In this document: piece by piece, positions 46,418-55,963 of the stretch
Layout: every line of letters begins with the position of its first letter
Numbering within the stretch: position 1 is the first letter of the stretch
Assembly (NCBI GenBank): GCA_958296015.1
Contig: CATQIH010000001.1
Span: 62,001-126,000 of the forward strand
Reading direction: 5' to 3'
Length of the DNA: 64,000 bases
From: Cyclobacteriaceae bacterium
GTDB taxonomy: Bacteria > Bacteroidota > Bacteroidia > Cytophagales > Cyclobacteriaceae
Notes under the pieces: model-generated
Databases searched by the model: none
Told to the model about the DNA's origin: nothing
What the model saw: the letters and a program-made list of their open reading frames with translations, nothing else
Position numbers and translations under genes: made by a program

Positions 46418-47299
46418 CTATCCCAAAAACGCCATATCTTCTTTGGTCAAGAAGATGTATCTCGCTTGCATGTTCTCTTCTAAGTGCTCTACCGAGGTGG
46501 TGCCCGGTATCGGGAGTATCCAGGCAGATTGATGCAGCAGCCACGCCAGGTTCATCTGCGCCGTAGTGACGCCCTTTTGTTTTGCCAGCTCTTCTATTTT
46601 GTTTTGCCCTTTGGGCAACGAAGTCTGCAAAGAGAAAAAAGGAATCAACGGGATACTGTTTTCCTCGCAGATCGTCAATACTTCCTGGCCGCCTACACCG
46701 CCTTGTGGGCCTGCCATTGTCGTGCGTTGTGCATAACCGTATAAGTTTTGTACGCTGGCGATGTTTCCTTTTTTCATGGCAATTTGTAACTGTTCTGCCG
46801 TCACATTACTGACACCCACATGGTGTATTTTTCCTGCTGCCTGTAGTTCAAACATAGCATCCATGCTCTCTTCAAAACTGGCATCGCTGTTTGGCATCAC
46901 CCGAAAATGCACCAGTGATAACTGCTCCGGCTTGAGTTCCTTCAAATTATTATCAATACTTTGCCGCAGCTCTTCCGGTTTGCTGAACGGCACCCAGCTT
47001 TTATCTTCTTTCCGCCTTGCGCCAATTTTGGTTCCGATGATCAGATCAGCAGGATAAGGGTACAAGGCTTCGCAGATAAGCCGGTTGGTGACGCCTGGTC
47101 CGTAGTAGTCTGCCGTGTCAATATAATTTACGCCTAACGCAACGGCTCTTTTCAATACCGCCAGTGCGCCATTGCGGTCGGCCGGTTCGCCCCATATCTC
47201 TTTTCCGGTGAGGCGCATCGTGCCATAGCCAAACCTGTTTACGGTGGATGGCCGGGCCGAATCTTTACCAATGATGATGGTGGAAGTGTTGTCTGTCAT
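46418..47299 (-). CDS. Aldo/keto reductase
   Basis: 293 residues, a full-length AKR TIM barrel. Landmarks: FGYGTMRLTGKEIWG near the N-terminus, catalytic Asp-Tyr segment NYIDTADYYGPGVTNRLICEAL, the Lys region LIIGTKIGA, the His region LVHFR, and the NADPH-binding C-terminus ILPIPGTTSVEHLEENMQA. It reduces aldehydes or ketones with NADPH in the cytoplasm; the substrate cannot be read from sequence. It lies between an AraC regulator and an SDR gene on the same strand. Confidence 0.94.
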   Translation of the reverse strand: MTDNTSTIIIGKDSARPSTVNRFGYGTMRLTGKEIWGEPADRNGALAVLKRAVALGVNYIDTADYYGPGVTNRLICEALYPYPADLIIGTKIGARRKEDKSWVPFSKPEELRQSIDNNLKELKPEQLSLVHFRVMPNSDASFEESMDAMFELQAAGKIHHVGVSNVTAEQLQIAMKKGNIASVQNLYGYAQRTTMAGPQGGVGGQEVLTICEENSIPLIPFFSLQTSLPKGQNKIEELAKQKGVTTAQMNLAWLLHQSAWILPIPGTTSVEHLEENMQARYIFLTKEDMAFLG

Positions 47300-47356
47300 A
47301 ATTATTATTGTTTAACTATTTGTTTGTGAATCGTATCATAAGAAACTGCCTCCTGT

Positions 47357-48094
47357 TTACCATGGACTAATCCCTGTTTCCGGCGCATTGTCATCGCTAA
47401 AGAATTGCCCTGTTGGGCCATCCGGGCCTAGCACAGCAGCTTTTACCACTCTGGCAGCGGCATCCGGCACGTTGCCAGGACCTGTGTGATCGTTAAAGTC
47501 GGTGGCGGTATAGCCCGGGTCAACGGCATTTACCTTAAAAGAGGTATCTTGCAGGTCAAAAGCCAGCATGATGGTATAAGCATTCAGGGCAGCTTTGGAG
47601 GAAACATAACCGGCAGGCTTCACCTTATAATATATCCAGGTGGGATCATTATGCAAAGTGAGCGAACCCAAGCCTGAGGTAACGTTAACGATTCTTGGTT
47701 CCGGCGACTGCCTTAGCAGGTCTATGAAAGCCTGCGTCACTGCGATGACACCAAAAAAGTTAGTTTCAAATACCTGTCTGAAAACGGTAATATCAGTTTC
47801 TAAGGGAGGCTGCGGTGAAACGCCGTTGATACCCGCATTGTTAATCAGCACATCCAGCACGTTGGTTTTCTGACCAAGCACCTCACGGGCGGCATTTATA
47901 GCATCATGGTTATCTACATCAATCTCTAGGGGTTCCACTTGGGTCAATCCCTCCGACTTTAGCTGACTGACCGCCAGCTGACCTTTTTGCATATCCCGGC
48001 AGCCCAGGTACACATAATACCCTTGCTGTAATAATTGCCTGGCTGTTTCAAAGCCAATGCTTTTGTTTGCTCCTGTTATCAGTACTTTTTTCAT
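47357..48094 (-). CDS. SDR-family oxidoreductase
   Basis: 245 residues from the ATG at 48094; the longer frame from 48160 would add 22 residues that do not look like SDR. Nucleotide loop VLITGANKSIGFETARQL, NNAG motif (LDVLINNAGINGV), catalytic Ser region VNVTSGLGSL and YVSSKAALNAYT as the active-site Tyr-x-x-x-Lys (GYVSSKAAL), then NAVDPGYTATDFN. The TGxxxGxG loop reads TGANKSIG, where Lys replaces the commonly seen Arg of classical SDRs. Cytoplasmic NAD(P)-dependent reductase of unknown substrate in the leftward redox cluster. Confidence 0.93.
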   Translation of the reverse strand: MKKVLITGANKSIGFETARQLLQQGYYVYLGCRDMQKGQLAVSQLKSEGLTQVEPLEIDVDNHDAINAAREVLGQKTNVLDVLINNAGINGVSPQPPLETDITVFRQVFETNFFGVIAVTQAFIDLLRQSPEPRIVNVTSGLGSLTLHNDPTWIYYKVKPAGYVSSKAALNAYTIMLAFDLQDTSFKVNAVDPGYTATDFNDHTGPGNVPDAAARVVKAAVLGPDGPTGQFFSDDNAPETGISPW

Positions 48095-48169
48095 AACTAT
48101 TATTTTAAAATTTATAATAGTGCAAATCTGCTGCTTGCCTGTTTCCCGACTGTAACACATCCACCCGTA

Positions 48170-49060
48170 TTAACGGTACATTTTACGGATATTAGTACGA
48201 TATTCAACAGGGGTTGCACCGGTTTCGCGTTTGAAAAAGCGGTTGAAATAAGAAGCATCCGAAAAGCCAAGGTCATAGGCAATTTCTTTCAAAGAGTTAT
48301 GGGTATGAAAGAGCAAACGCCGGGCTTCCAGTACCAGCCGCTCATGAATATGCTTAATGGCTGGCTTGCCACTTTGTATTTTCACCGTCTCGCTCAAATG
48401 TCCGGCAGAAATATTCAGTAGGGAAGCGTAATCACCTACTTCATGTAGTTCTCGGTAGCATTCATTGATTTTTGCCTGAAAACTTTTCAATAGCAACTTA
48501 TCAATGGAGATTTCGCTATCCTTAAACTGCTCTGTATACAGGCGGCTCAAATAAGTAAGTAATACCGACAGGTAAGCAGCCAGCATACGCTGCTGCCATT
48601 CACTAGGACGCTGATATTCTCCATTAATTTTGGCCAGTATATCTTCTACAAAATTGATATCAGCGTCCGTAAGCAGCAATTCATGACCGTTTTGAGGATT
48701 TTGAATCATCGGCAACTTGCTTAACGAAGCGTTTTCCTGAAACGATAAAAACTCTTTGGTAAAAGCAATACCCGTACTCCACAGCTGTTCAAATCCTTCC
48801 TTTACAATGACCTGATTGGGTCCCGTAAAGTAAATCGTGTTGTCTTCAATGATATAAGGTGCCATGTCTATCCATTGACGGCTGCCAGCCCGCCTGATAA
48901 ATACAATCAGGTAATAATCTTTTCGGTGCGGCATGAGAAGATCTGACTGGTTGGGTAAACTGCCCTCATAGTTATACACTCTAAAATGCTTGTTAGCAAT
49001 TACATCGTCTGGCTCTAAAGAGTAAATAGGAACCTGTTGATTGTCGTTGAGTATATGCAT
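48170..49060 (-). CDS. AraC-family transcriptional regulator
   Basis: 296 residues. The sensor half contains LMPHRKDYYLIVFIRRAGSRQWIDMAPY, a His-containing cupin strand common in this group. The HTH half is SLLNISAGHLSETVKIQSGKPAIKHIHERLVLEARRLLFHTHNSLKEIAYDLGFSDASYFNRFFKRETGATPVEYR. It sits between the SDR gene and two NmrA-like genes, all leftward, with 75 and 39 bases on either side, so it probably regulates this group. Confidence 0.94.
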   Translation of the reverse strand: MHILNDNQQVPIYSLEPDDVIANKHFRVYNYEGSLPNQSDLLMPHRKDYYLIVFIRRAGSRQWIDMAPYIIEDNTIYFTGPNQVIVKEGFEQLWSTGIAFTKEFLSFQENASLSKLPMIQNPQNGHELLLTDADINFVEDILAKINGEYQRPSEWQQRMLAAYLSVLLTYLSRLYTEQFKDSEISIDKLLLKSFQAKINECYRELHEVGDYASLLNISAGHLSETVKIQSGKPAIKHIHERLVLEARRLLFHTHNSLKEIAYDLGFSDASYFNRFFKRETGATPVEYRTNIRKMYR

Positions 49061-49099
49061 TGTTTAAAACTATGAATAACTGTTTGTACGAGTAATTTG

Positions 49100-49987
49100 T
49101 TATTGGTGGCTAAAGGCAGCGGCAAACTCTTTGGCAAATTCTTCCAGTTTGATCTTTCCGGTAAGATCGGGCTTGTGTTTGTAATAGTCTTCAGCCATTT
49201 TACCAGTACGGATAGCGGCATACAGTTCGGTTAATTTTGAAGCGAAATTTGAAGGCATCCCTGCGCTTTCAAGGGCTTTTTTCATGGCTTCATCATCAAT
49301 AAGCTGCCATTGCAGGTCTGGCTTTCCGATGGCTTTGCCCAGTACGCTGGCGATTTCGGCACCGGTGCGCTCATCACTGGCCACATACCTTACTTTTTCT
49401 GCATGGTCGGTTTTTACCAATTCCTCGGCGATTGCGCTGGCAATATCTTCAGGTGCCACCATCGGGGTTTTATCTTTCCCATAATTGGCCATGATGCTGC
49501 CGGTGGCTTTAATGCTGCCAATGAATCCGTATAGATTGTAATAAAACGACGTAGGCCGCATATGGGTGAGGGTAATATCCGGTATTTTATTGAAAAGTTC
49601 TTCCACCCGATGAGAACCTACAATCATCCCGGTACCTTCAGCGTGGTGGGCCCCAAAACTGCTGAGGTGCACCACACGTTTTACGCCAGCATTTTTGATG
49701 GCTTCGGCATAGTTTTTTCCGAGTTCTTCGTAATACTTGATGATATCCGGTTCTCCTTCATAATTGGGCGGAATCATACCATACACCGCTTCGGCTCCGG
49801 TAAAGGTTTTGGTTAAAAAATCTGTGTCCTTTAACGAACCGATCGCTGCCTTTGCTCCAAGAACTTCAATTTCTGTTTTTCGGGCTTCACTGCTGCTAAT
49901 CACTGTGATTGTGTGTCCTTGTGCTACCAATGCTTGCGCAAGTGGCTGACTGATGTGGCCCAATGAGCCTGTAATGACAATTTTCAT
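49100..49987 (-). CDS. NmrA-like atypical SDR (NAD(P)-binding)
   Basis: 295 residues with the N-terminal Rossmann loop KIVITGSLGHISQPLAQALVAQGHTITVIS, then VKRVVHLSSFGAHHAEGTGMI and ITHMRPTSFYYNLYGFI-like segments of the NmrA/HSCARG branch. Such proteins act as quinone reductases, redox sensors or isoflavone-reductase-like enzymes. The loop reads GSLGHIS, so the usual GxxGxxG is kept only partly. Eleven bases separate it from the upstream paralog at 49999, so the two are co-transcribed. Substrate unknown. Confidence 0.9.
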   Translation of the reverse strand: MKIVITGSLGHISQPLAQALVAQGHTITVISSSEARKTEIEVLGAKAAIGSLKDTDFLTKTFTGAEAVYGMIPPNYEGEPDIIKYYEELGKNYAEAIKNAGVKRVVHLSSFGAHHAEGTGMIVGSHRVEELFNKIPDITLTHMRPTSFYYNLYGFIGSIKATGSIMANYGKDKTPMVAPEDIASAIAEELVKTDHAEKVRYVASDERTGAEIASVLGKAIGKPDLQWQLIDDEAMKKALESAGMPSNFASKLTELYAAIRTGKMAEDYYKHKPDLTGKIKLEEFAKEFAAAFSHQ

Positions 49988-49998
49988 AACGATTTATT

Positions 49999-50862
49999 TT
50001 ATAGTGTAAACAAAACATTTAATCCTTCTTTGAGAGCAGTAGGTTTGCGTCCCAGTTTGTTTTCCAGGTCGTCTGTCACCTCAGACTCTTGTCCGTTTTT
50101 GATGTCGAGGTTAAAATCAATGATTTTCTTCACCATGCCTTCCGGCACGCCCCTTTCTTTCATCATGGTCTCAAAGGCAGAGGTTTCAACAGCATGGTAT
50201 TTTACTTTTTTCCCCGACAGCTCGGTGAGTGCGGATGCTACATCATCAAATGAACAGGCTTCATTGCCGGAAAATTGATACGTCTTGTTTTCACATTTCT
50301 CATGCATCAGCACGTTTGCCATCGCTTCACCCTGTTCTTTTCTCAGCGCGTACGCTACTTTGCCGTCGCCCGCCGGTTGAAAAATACCGGTTTCAAATAC
50401 CTGTTTATCCACAAACAACGGAATGGAATCCATATACAAGGCATTTCGGAAAATGGTGTACTTCAGACTACTTTCTTTGATGTAATCTTCGGTCAGAAAG
50501 TGTTCTTTCATCAATTCATTTGATAGCGTCTTCCTGTCGCGTAATGACCGGCTGGTATAGGCAATACAGTCAACCCCGGTTTTTTTGGCAGCATCTACCA
50601 CATTTCTGTGTTGTTGCATCCGGTCGCCTTCGTCACCGGCTGAGATAAGTAAAACAGTATCCACATCCCACATGGCCTTTTCAAGGGCAATGATGTCATC
50701 ATAATCACCCAAGTAGGCATTGAAACCTTTGGATTGAAATTCCGAATGCTTTCCTTCTTTTCTGGTGAGGACAGCAATCTGACTGGAAGGCATTTCTGTC
50801 AATAATTGTTTGATGACGGCACCGCCCAAAATTCCGGTCGCACCTGTGACCAATATTCTCAT
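49999..50862 (-). CDS. NmrA-like atypical SDR (QOR2-like)
   Basis: 287 residues. MRILVTGATGILGGAVIKQLL is a full GxxGxxG loop, followed by DTVLLISAGDEGDRMQQHRNVVDAAKKTGVDCIAYTSRSL, a pattern of NAD(P)H:quinone oxidoreductase 2 (QorB-like) proteins, and FRNALYMDSIPLFV. It reduces quinones or senses redox state with NADPH. First gene of the leftward redox cluster. It resembles the next gene only distantly. Confidence 0.9.
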   Translation of the reverse strand: MRILVTGATGILGGAVIKQLLTEMPSSQIAVLTRKEGKHSEFQSKGFNAYLGDYDDIIALEKAMWDVDTVLLISAGDEGDRMQQHRNVVDAAKKTGVDCIAYTSRSLRDRKTLSNELMKEHFLTEDYIKESSLKYTIFRNALYMDSIPLFVDKQVFETGIFQPAGDGKVAYALRKEQGEAMANVLMHEKCENKTYQFSGNEACSFDDVASALTELSGKKVKYHAVETSAFETMMKERGVPEGMVKKIIDFNLDIKNGQESEVTDDLENKLGRKPTALKEGLNVLFTL

Positions 50863-51070
50863 CGTTTCTACTTTTATTGTTTAGGTAAATGTCCATAGAA
50901 AATAAACAGGATATGTAGCCAAATCTATCCTTGTGTTAGTCAAATCTGATGTGACAAAATCATGGTGGTACATCACCACGAAGATGATGGATATGGGATA
51001 CAACTTTTATTCACACTTCTGATCAATCAGAGCATTTTTGGCGGACATTCGGTGAAGAGGTGGGAAGGGT

Positions 51071-51214
51071 TCCGGAGTATACTCGGTACATTTGCCCGAA
51101 AGTGGGCTGTGGGACACAGCCCACGGCTTCCATACTCTGGTTTGTGCGGGGCACCCCGTGCCGCCGTGGCCCGGTCCCACAAACCGGAAATGTACCGTAG
51201 TATAGTTCCGGAGG
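51071..51214. mobile_element. Small palindromic element B (MITE-like, about 144 bp)
   Basis: Terminal repeats: TCCGGAGTATACTCGGTACA at the left and the reverse complement of CGGAACTATACTACGGTACA at the right. Two hairpins: GTGGGCTGTG-GGA-CACAGCCCAC (51102-51124) and GGTTTGTG...CACAAACC (51139-51185). The second encloses the GC-rich core with GCCGCCGTGG at 51160-51169. The same two stems occur in element A, but there the core sits in the other stem. The rest of the 50863-51301 gap has no recognisable gene. Confidence 0.7.
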
Positions 51215-51301
51215 TAGCCGCAGACCTTGATGGCCTTTTTTGAAGGGTACCCTCAATAACATCTGAGCAGCAAAGCAGACATCCACGACGTTTTATCTCT
51301 T

Positions 51302-51995
51302 CTACTGTTGAAGACGGTCGAGATATAGATAGGATTCTATAAACTTTCTGTGTTCCGCACTGGTCATTTTCTCCAGCAAATGAAGGGCTGAGATGTAGCT
51401 AGTCAAATTTCCGTTGGATGAACTATATTTTCCGTCTTCTACAAAAGTGACCAGAGAGTCGTCCTGCACTTTCAGGTTTGGATAGTCCTTTTGCAATTGT
51501 TTGCCGCCTCCAATGTAGGTCACTATTTTCCTGCCATCTTCAGTTCCGGAAGCCCCAACGAGTTGGGCACCTGCACAATTGCTCACGGTATATTGAGTTT
51601 CTTTGTCTTTTTCTTTGATAAAATCTACGGTTTTTTGGTTGTGAACCTGGGCATACATATCATAGGCACTCGGTTGTCAATCCTTCTTCGGTGGTGATCG
51701 GATGCTTGGTTTCGGCGATGGTGATCACGTTGAAGAGTTGTTTGCCATCCGGTCCGTCCGGTTTGGAGAAAACATCGGAGGTGGCCACCACTTCTGACTG
51801 AAGTACGCCACTATACATCAAAAGACCGATGGTGGGCAAATCCTCCTTGAATGGTTTTAAATGTTTGGTCAGAGTATCGGAAGCTGTAAAATTTTCTTTT
51901 TTAAGTTCTTCTGCATTTTCTTTTTGTGACTGTGAACTATTAGAATTGCAGCTGTAAAACAGCAGGGCAGTTGAAAGAATAAGTATATATTTCAA
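51302..51995 (-). pseudogene. DJ-1/PfpI-family lipoprotein broken by internal deletion
   Basis: The N-terminal part from the ATG at 51995 has a lipoprotein signal (LSTALLFYSCNSN) and IGLLMYSGVLQSEVVATSDVFSKP, ending in a stop after TTEEGLTTECL. The remaining frame encodes PSAYDMYAQVHNQKTVDF, then YTVSNCAGAQLVGASG with the Cys elbow, down to 51302. At about 51677 roughly 20 codons between GLT and PSAYDMY are missing and the frame shifts. Both halves belong to one protein of about 250 residues, so this is a recent pseudogene of a periplasmic DJ-1-like protein. Confidence 0.75.
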
Positions 51996-52051
51996 GATAG
52001 TTGATTTAGTGCTTGTGAAATGCTTTATTTAGGAAATATACGCATTCAACT

Positions 52052-53695
52052 ATGAACCTTATTGTATTGTTACTTCTATCAGGCGGCATACTGCTGACGG
52101 CCTATTTCACTTATGGGAAGTTTGTGGCCAATAAGCTAAAAATCAGCAACAAAAACATTACGCCTGCCCATACCCATGAAGATGGCGTGGACTATATTCC
52201 CAGCAAAACACCGGTGGTCTTAGGTCACCATTTTGCCTCTATTGCCGGAGCAGGACCCATCATCGGGCCGATCATAGCGGTAGCTTTTGGTTGGATACCC
52301 GCGGTGATCTGGATACTGGTGGGTGGTATCTTTTTCGGGGCTGTCCACGACCTCACCAGTATGGTTGCCTCTATGCGTCACGAAGGAAAATCCATTGGAA
52401 TGATCATCCAAAAGTATATTGGCCAGCATGGAAAGCGTCTTTTCCTGATCTTTAGCTTCGCTACTCTGATCCTGGTGATCGGGGTGTTTGCCGACATCAT
52501 CGCCAAAACCTTTGTTAATGATCCAAGTGTGGCCTCGTCTTCTATCTTATTTGTCGTACTGGCCATCGTGTTTGGTCTGGTCAACAAAACAACAGGAAAT
52601 AAAAAAGGAGCTTTTCTGGTGACCTCTGTCATTGGCGTTGTGCTGATGTATTACTTTGTCTACCTGGGCACGCAAATGCCTTTCCTGCTCGATTATAAAG
52701 TGTGGATCGTGTTGCTGATGGTATATGCTTTTATCGCTTCGGTAACGCCCATATCTTTCCTGCTCCAACCCAGAGATTATCTCAATAGTTTTTTGCTATA
52801 CGGACTGATGATTTTTGCTGTCATCGGCATTTTTGTGGCCAATCCTGAGATCAAAATGGATAACCAGGTGCAGCTCAATGCAGAAAATCTGGGTTACCTG
52901 TTTCCGGTGCTGTTTGTCACCATTGCCTGTGGGGCGATCAGTGGCTTTCATTCCCTGGTGGCTTCGGGCACCACCTCCAAGCAGATAGATCAGGAGAAAG
53001 ACGCAAAAGTTATTGGCTACGGCGGCATGTTGATAGAGTCTTTTCTGGCTATACTATCAGTAGGTGCCGTCATCGTCATTAGCAGAACCGAATATGCCAG
53101 CAGGTTGGTGAGTGAAGGTCCTGTCACCATGTTTGCCGATGGCCTTGGCGGCATGATCGCCTCTACCGGTATTTCTGCCACACTGGCTACTACGTTTGTA
53201 GCCCTTACCGTATCTGCTTTTGCCCTTACTACGCTGGATACCTGCACCCGGCTGGCCCGGTTTACATTTCAGGAGTATTTTGAAGATGTAGACCACAAGG
53301 CAGGAAAGCTGTTTGCTACCAACCGCTATCTGGCTACTTTCACTGTGGTGGTGTGCGCCGTACTGCTGCTTACCTCCGGCGAGTTTACCACACTTTGGCC
53401 CATCTTCGGTTCGGCCAATCAGCTGCTGGCTGCCCTGGCACTGCTGGCTGTAGCGGTTTGGCTGATCAAGCGAAAGGTAAAACCCACTTTCGTGCTGATT
53501 CCCATGTTCTTTATGTTTGCTGTCACGCTTAGTTCGCTGCTGTTGTTTGCCATTCAAAATTTCAACAAGGGCGTATATGTTCTTTCTATTCTGGCCGGTC
53601 TGCTTTTCGGGCTTTCGGTGGTGCTTGTTGTGCTTGCCAGAAACAGCCTGAAGAAAGAACTTAACAAGCCAGAGAAAGCCCTGGAAGGTGCCTAA
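52052..53695 (+). CDS. cstA: CstA-family carbon starvation / peptide-pyruvate transporter
   Basis: 547 residues with many membrane segments; landmarks YTYG-like FTYGKFVANKL, THEDGVDYIPSKTPVVLGHHFASIAGAGPIIGPIIAVAFGWIPAVIWI, GAVHDLTSMVASMRHEGKSIG, FHSLVASGTTSKQI and ALTTLDTCTRLARFTFQEYF are all CstA signatures. Known members move pyruvate or short peptides into the cell on carbon starvation. It is shorter than the E. coli protein (about 700) and matches the compact form common in Bacteroidota. It stands alone on the plus strand; element C follows its stop. Confidence 0.95.
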   Translation: MNLIVLLLLSGGILLTAYFTYGKFVANKLKISNKNITPAHTHEDGVDYIPSKTPVVLGHHFASIAGAGPIIGPIIAVAFGWIPAVIWILVGGIFFGAVHDLTSMVASMRHEGKSIGMIIQKYIGQHGKRLFLIFSFATLILVIGVFADIIAKTFVNDPSVASSSILFVVLAIVFGLVNKTTGNKKGAFLVTSVIGVVLMYYFVYLGTQMPFLLDYKVWIVLLMVYAFIASVTPISFLLQPRDYLNSFLLYGLMIFAVIGIFVANPEIKMDNQVQLNAENLGYLFPVLFVTIACGAISGFHSLVASGTTSKQIDQEKDAKVIGYGGMLIESFLAILSVGAVIVISRTEYASRLVSEGPVTMFADGLGGMIASTGISATLATTFVALTVSAFALTTLDTCTRLARFTFQEYFEDVDHKAGKLFATNRYLATFTVVVCAVLLLTSGEFTTLWPIFGSANQLLAALALLAVAVWLIKRKVKPTFVLIPMFFMFAVTLSSLLLFAIQNFNKGVYVLSILAGLLFGLSVVLVVLARNSLKKELNKPEKALEGA

Positions 53696-53706
53696 GGAGT
53701 GGTAAC

Positions 53707-53884
53707 AAAATAAAGTAACATACTTTCCAGGGTTTTTGCGGGCACCCCGTGCCGCTGAGGCCCGTAGCACTCCATGCCGGATGGCGACTACCGGCACTTA
53801 CAAACCAAGCGGAGGTGCCTTGTGAGGACCGCGCCACGGCGGCACAAGCCACGGATAGGTTAAAACAGTTTGTTACTTTGTTTT
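53707..53884. mobile_element. Small palindromic element C (MITE-like, 178 bp)
   Basis: Terminal inverted repeats AAAATAAAGTAACA (53707-53720) and TGTTACTTTGTTTT (53871-53884), one mismatch. It carries two core-like segments: GCGGGCACCCCGTGCCGC near 53738-53755 and, inverted, GACCGCGCCACGGCGGCACA near 53828-53845. So its ends differ from elements A and B while its core is related. A fragment with AAAGTAAC and CTGCCGCCGTGG lies at 54017-54055, with its own CTGCCG/CGGCAG stem. Between them and the GH127 start no gene is seen. Confidence 0.6.
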
Positions 53885-54082
53885 ATCGTTGTTCCTAAGA
53901 TTGATTTTTCGCCAATAATTAAATACAAGTATCCAAAACTATGCTCCCGCACCATAATCTATATCCCCTAAAATTGTTACCTTTAAAGCATCCGGAAAGT
54001 TTAGACAACGATGTATAAAGTAACTGCCGCCGTGGAACGGTCAAAAAGTCGGCAGCAAAATCCATAAAAAATAACACACTAC

Positions 54083-55963
54083 ATGAACTCTGTGCAATAC
54101 ATATTCGCTACCATCTTATCTATCATTGTTTTTATTCAGGGTGCCTATGCCCAACAACAGGTACAACCCTCAGTGAGCGATCGGCTGGCTCCGGCAGAAA
54201 AGGCACAGGTGCAGGGCCACATCGGCGAAAAACTAGACCAATCCTATGAAAACCGGGTGCTGGTGCAGGATGTAGATCATCTGGTAGAACCCTTTCGCCA
54301 TCGTACCGAAACGCACTTATGGCAGAGTGAGTTCTGGGGAAAATGGTTTACCTCCGCTGTTTCCGCCTACAAATACCGTCCGGAACCTGCTATGAAAAAA
54401 GTGCTAAAATCTGCTGTCCAAGCACTAATCGCTACCCAGACTCCCGACGGATATATTGGAAACTACAAAAAGGAAAACCACCTGGAACAATGGGATATCT
54501 GGGGCAGAAAATACACCATGCTGGGCCTGCTGGACTATTATGACCTGACCCATGACCAGGAAAGTTTGACCGCAGCCAAAAAGGTAGCCGATCATTTAAT
54601 GAAAGAAATTAAGGAAGATGATGGCAAAATAGTCAATAAGGGGAACTACAGAGGCATGGCTGCTTCCTCTGTGCTGGAACCCATAGTCCTGTTATACAAC
54701 AGCACCCACAACCAAAAATACCTGGACTTTGCCAAAGAGATCGTAAGAGAATGGGAAACGCCACAGGGTCCCCGGCTGATCAGTAAAGCAGATGTGGATG
54801 TCAGTAAACGTTTCCCCAAGCCGGAGGTCTGGTATAGCTGGGAACAGGGGCAAAAAGCTTATGAAATGATGTCTTGTTACGAAGGGTTGCTGGAACTTTA
54901 CAGAATCACTGGCGATGCCACCTACAAAGAGGCTGTGGAGAAAACCTGGCAGAATATCCGGGACAAAGAAATCAACATAGCAGGCTCCGGAGCTTCTGTG
55001 GAAATGTGGTTTGGTGGAACAGCCCTCCAGACAACCCCGGTGAAGCATTACCAGGAAACGTGTGTGACTGTTACCTGGGTTAAACTCAACCAACAACTGT
55101 TGCGGCTCACCGGCGAGGCGAAATATGCAGACGAAATAGAAAAGTCTTATTACAATGCCCTGCTGGGCGCGTTGAACGATGATGGTTCCGAATGGGCAAA
55201 GTACACACCTTTGAACGGGCAACGCCTTCCCGGCAGCGGACAATGCGGTATGGATCTCAACTGTTGCAATGCCAACGGGCCAAGAGGGCAGTTCACCCTG
55301 CCTCTAACCACCGTGATGTCAACGAAAGACGGGTTGTCTGTGAATTTCTTTGTAGACGGTGCTTATACCCTAAAAACACCGCAAAACAAAAGCGTAAAGG
55401 TGGTACAGCAAACCGACTATCCTGTGTCTGGTAACGTAAAGCTCACGTTGGATCTGCCTTCAGCCGAAGAAATGGTGGTACGGGTCAGGATACCCTCCTG
55501 GAGTAAGAACAGTACGCTGAAGGTAAATGGAAAAGCAGTAGACGTTCAGCCCGGTGACTATGCTGAAATAAAAAGGAAATGGTCGCCAAATGATGTGATC
55601 TCCCTGAACCTGGACATGCGGGGCAGGGTAGCCACGCACGGAGATAATCACCTTTTTGCTGCCATCATGCGCGGGCCAATTTTGCTGGCCCGTGACTCCC
55701 GGCTCCCCGGCCCGCCCCTGGGCACCGTCGACAGCCCGGTTGCTGATGCCGATGGCCACATAGCCTTGAAACCCGTAGCAGCCAATAACAAGGCGTACTG
55801 GATGAAGTATGAGGCTGCGTTCGTTCCTGAATCGTATATGGAGAACCCGGCCGAGCCGATCATGATACCTTTATGCGACTATGCATCGGCGGGTAACGGA
55901 AAAGAAACATCCTCTTTTGAAGTATGGCTGCCCCAGCTCTACAACCCGCAACAACATGAGTGA
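54083..55963 (+). CDS. GH127-type (DUF1680) glycoside hydrolase, second copy
   Basis: 626 residues with a signal peptide (IFATILSIIVFIQGAYAQ) and no lipobox. Same landmarks as the gene at 12960: HLWQSEFWGKWFTSAVSAYKY, Glu-x-Cys at 325-327 (YQETCVTVTWVKLNQQLL) and Cys-Cys at 394-395 (DLNCCNANGPRG), which in characterised enzymes bind zinc and supply the nucleophile. The beta-sandwich follows (VVRVRIPSWSKNSTLKVNG). Sequence identity to the first copy is low, so it may prefer another linkage. Its end is 32 bases from the converging, IS-interrupted glycosidase gene. Confidence 0.88.
   Translation: MNSVQYIFATILSIIVFIQGAYAQQQVQPSVSDRLAPAEKAQVQGHIGEKLDQSYENRVLVQDVDHLVEPFRHRTETHLWQSEFWGKWFTSAVSAYKYRPEPAMKKVLKSAVQALIATQTPDGYIGNYKKENHLEQWDIWGRKYTMLGLLDYYDLTHDQESLTAAKKVADHLMKEIKEDDGKIVNKGNYRGMAASSVLEPIVLLYNSTHNQKYLDFAKEIVREWETPQGPRLISKADVDVSKRFPKPEVWYSWEQGQKAYEMMSCYEGLLELYRITGDATYKEAVEKTWQNIRDKEINIAGSGASVEMWFGGTALQTTPVKHYQETCVTVTWVKLNQQLLRLTGEAKYADEIEKSYYNALLGALNDDGSEWAKYTPLNGQRLPGSGQCGMDLNCCNANGPRGQFTLPLTTVMSTKDGLSVNFFVDGAYTLKTPQNKSVKVVQQTDYPVSGNVKLTLDLPSAEEMVVRVRIPSWSKNSTLKVNGKAVDVQPGDYAEIKRKWSPNDVISLNLDMRGRVATHGDNHLFAAIMRGPILLARDSRLPGPPLGTVDSPVADADGHIALKPVAANNKAYWMKYEAAFVPESYMENPAEPIMIPLCDYASAGNGKETSSFEVWLPQLYNPQQHE

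Noticed and set aside
53057-53797. 246-residue reverse-strand frame opposite cstA
   Set aside because: Antisense of conserved CstA membrane helices and rich in Gln/Lys/His as expected from a shadow.
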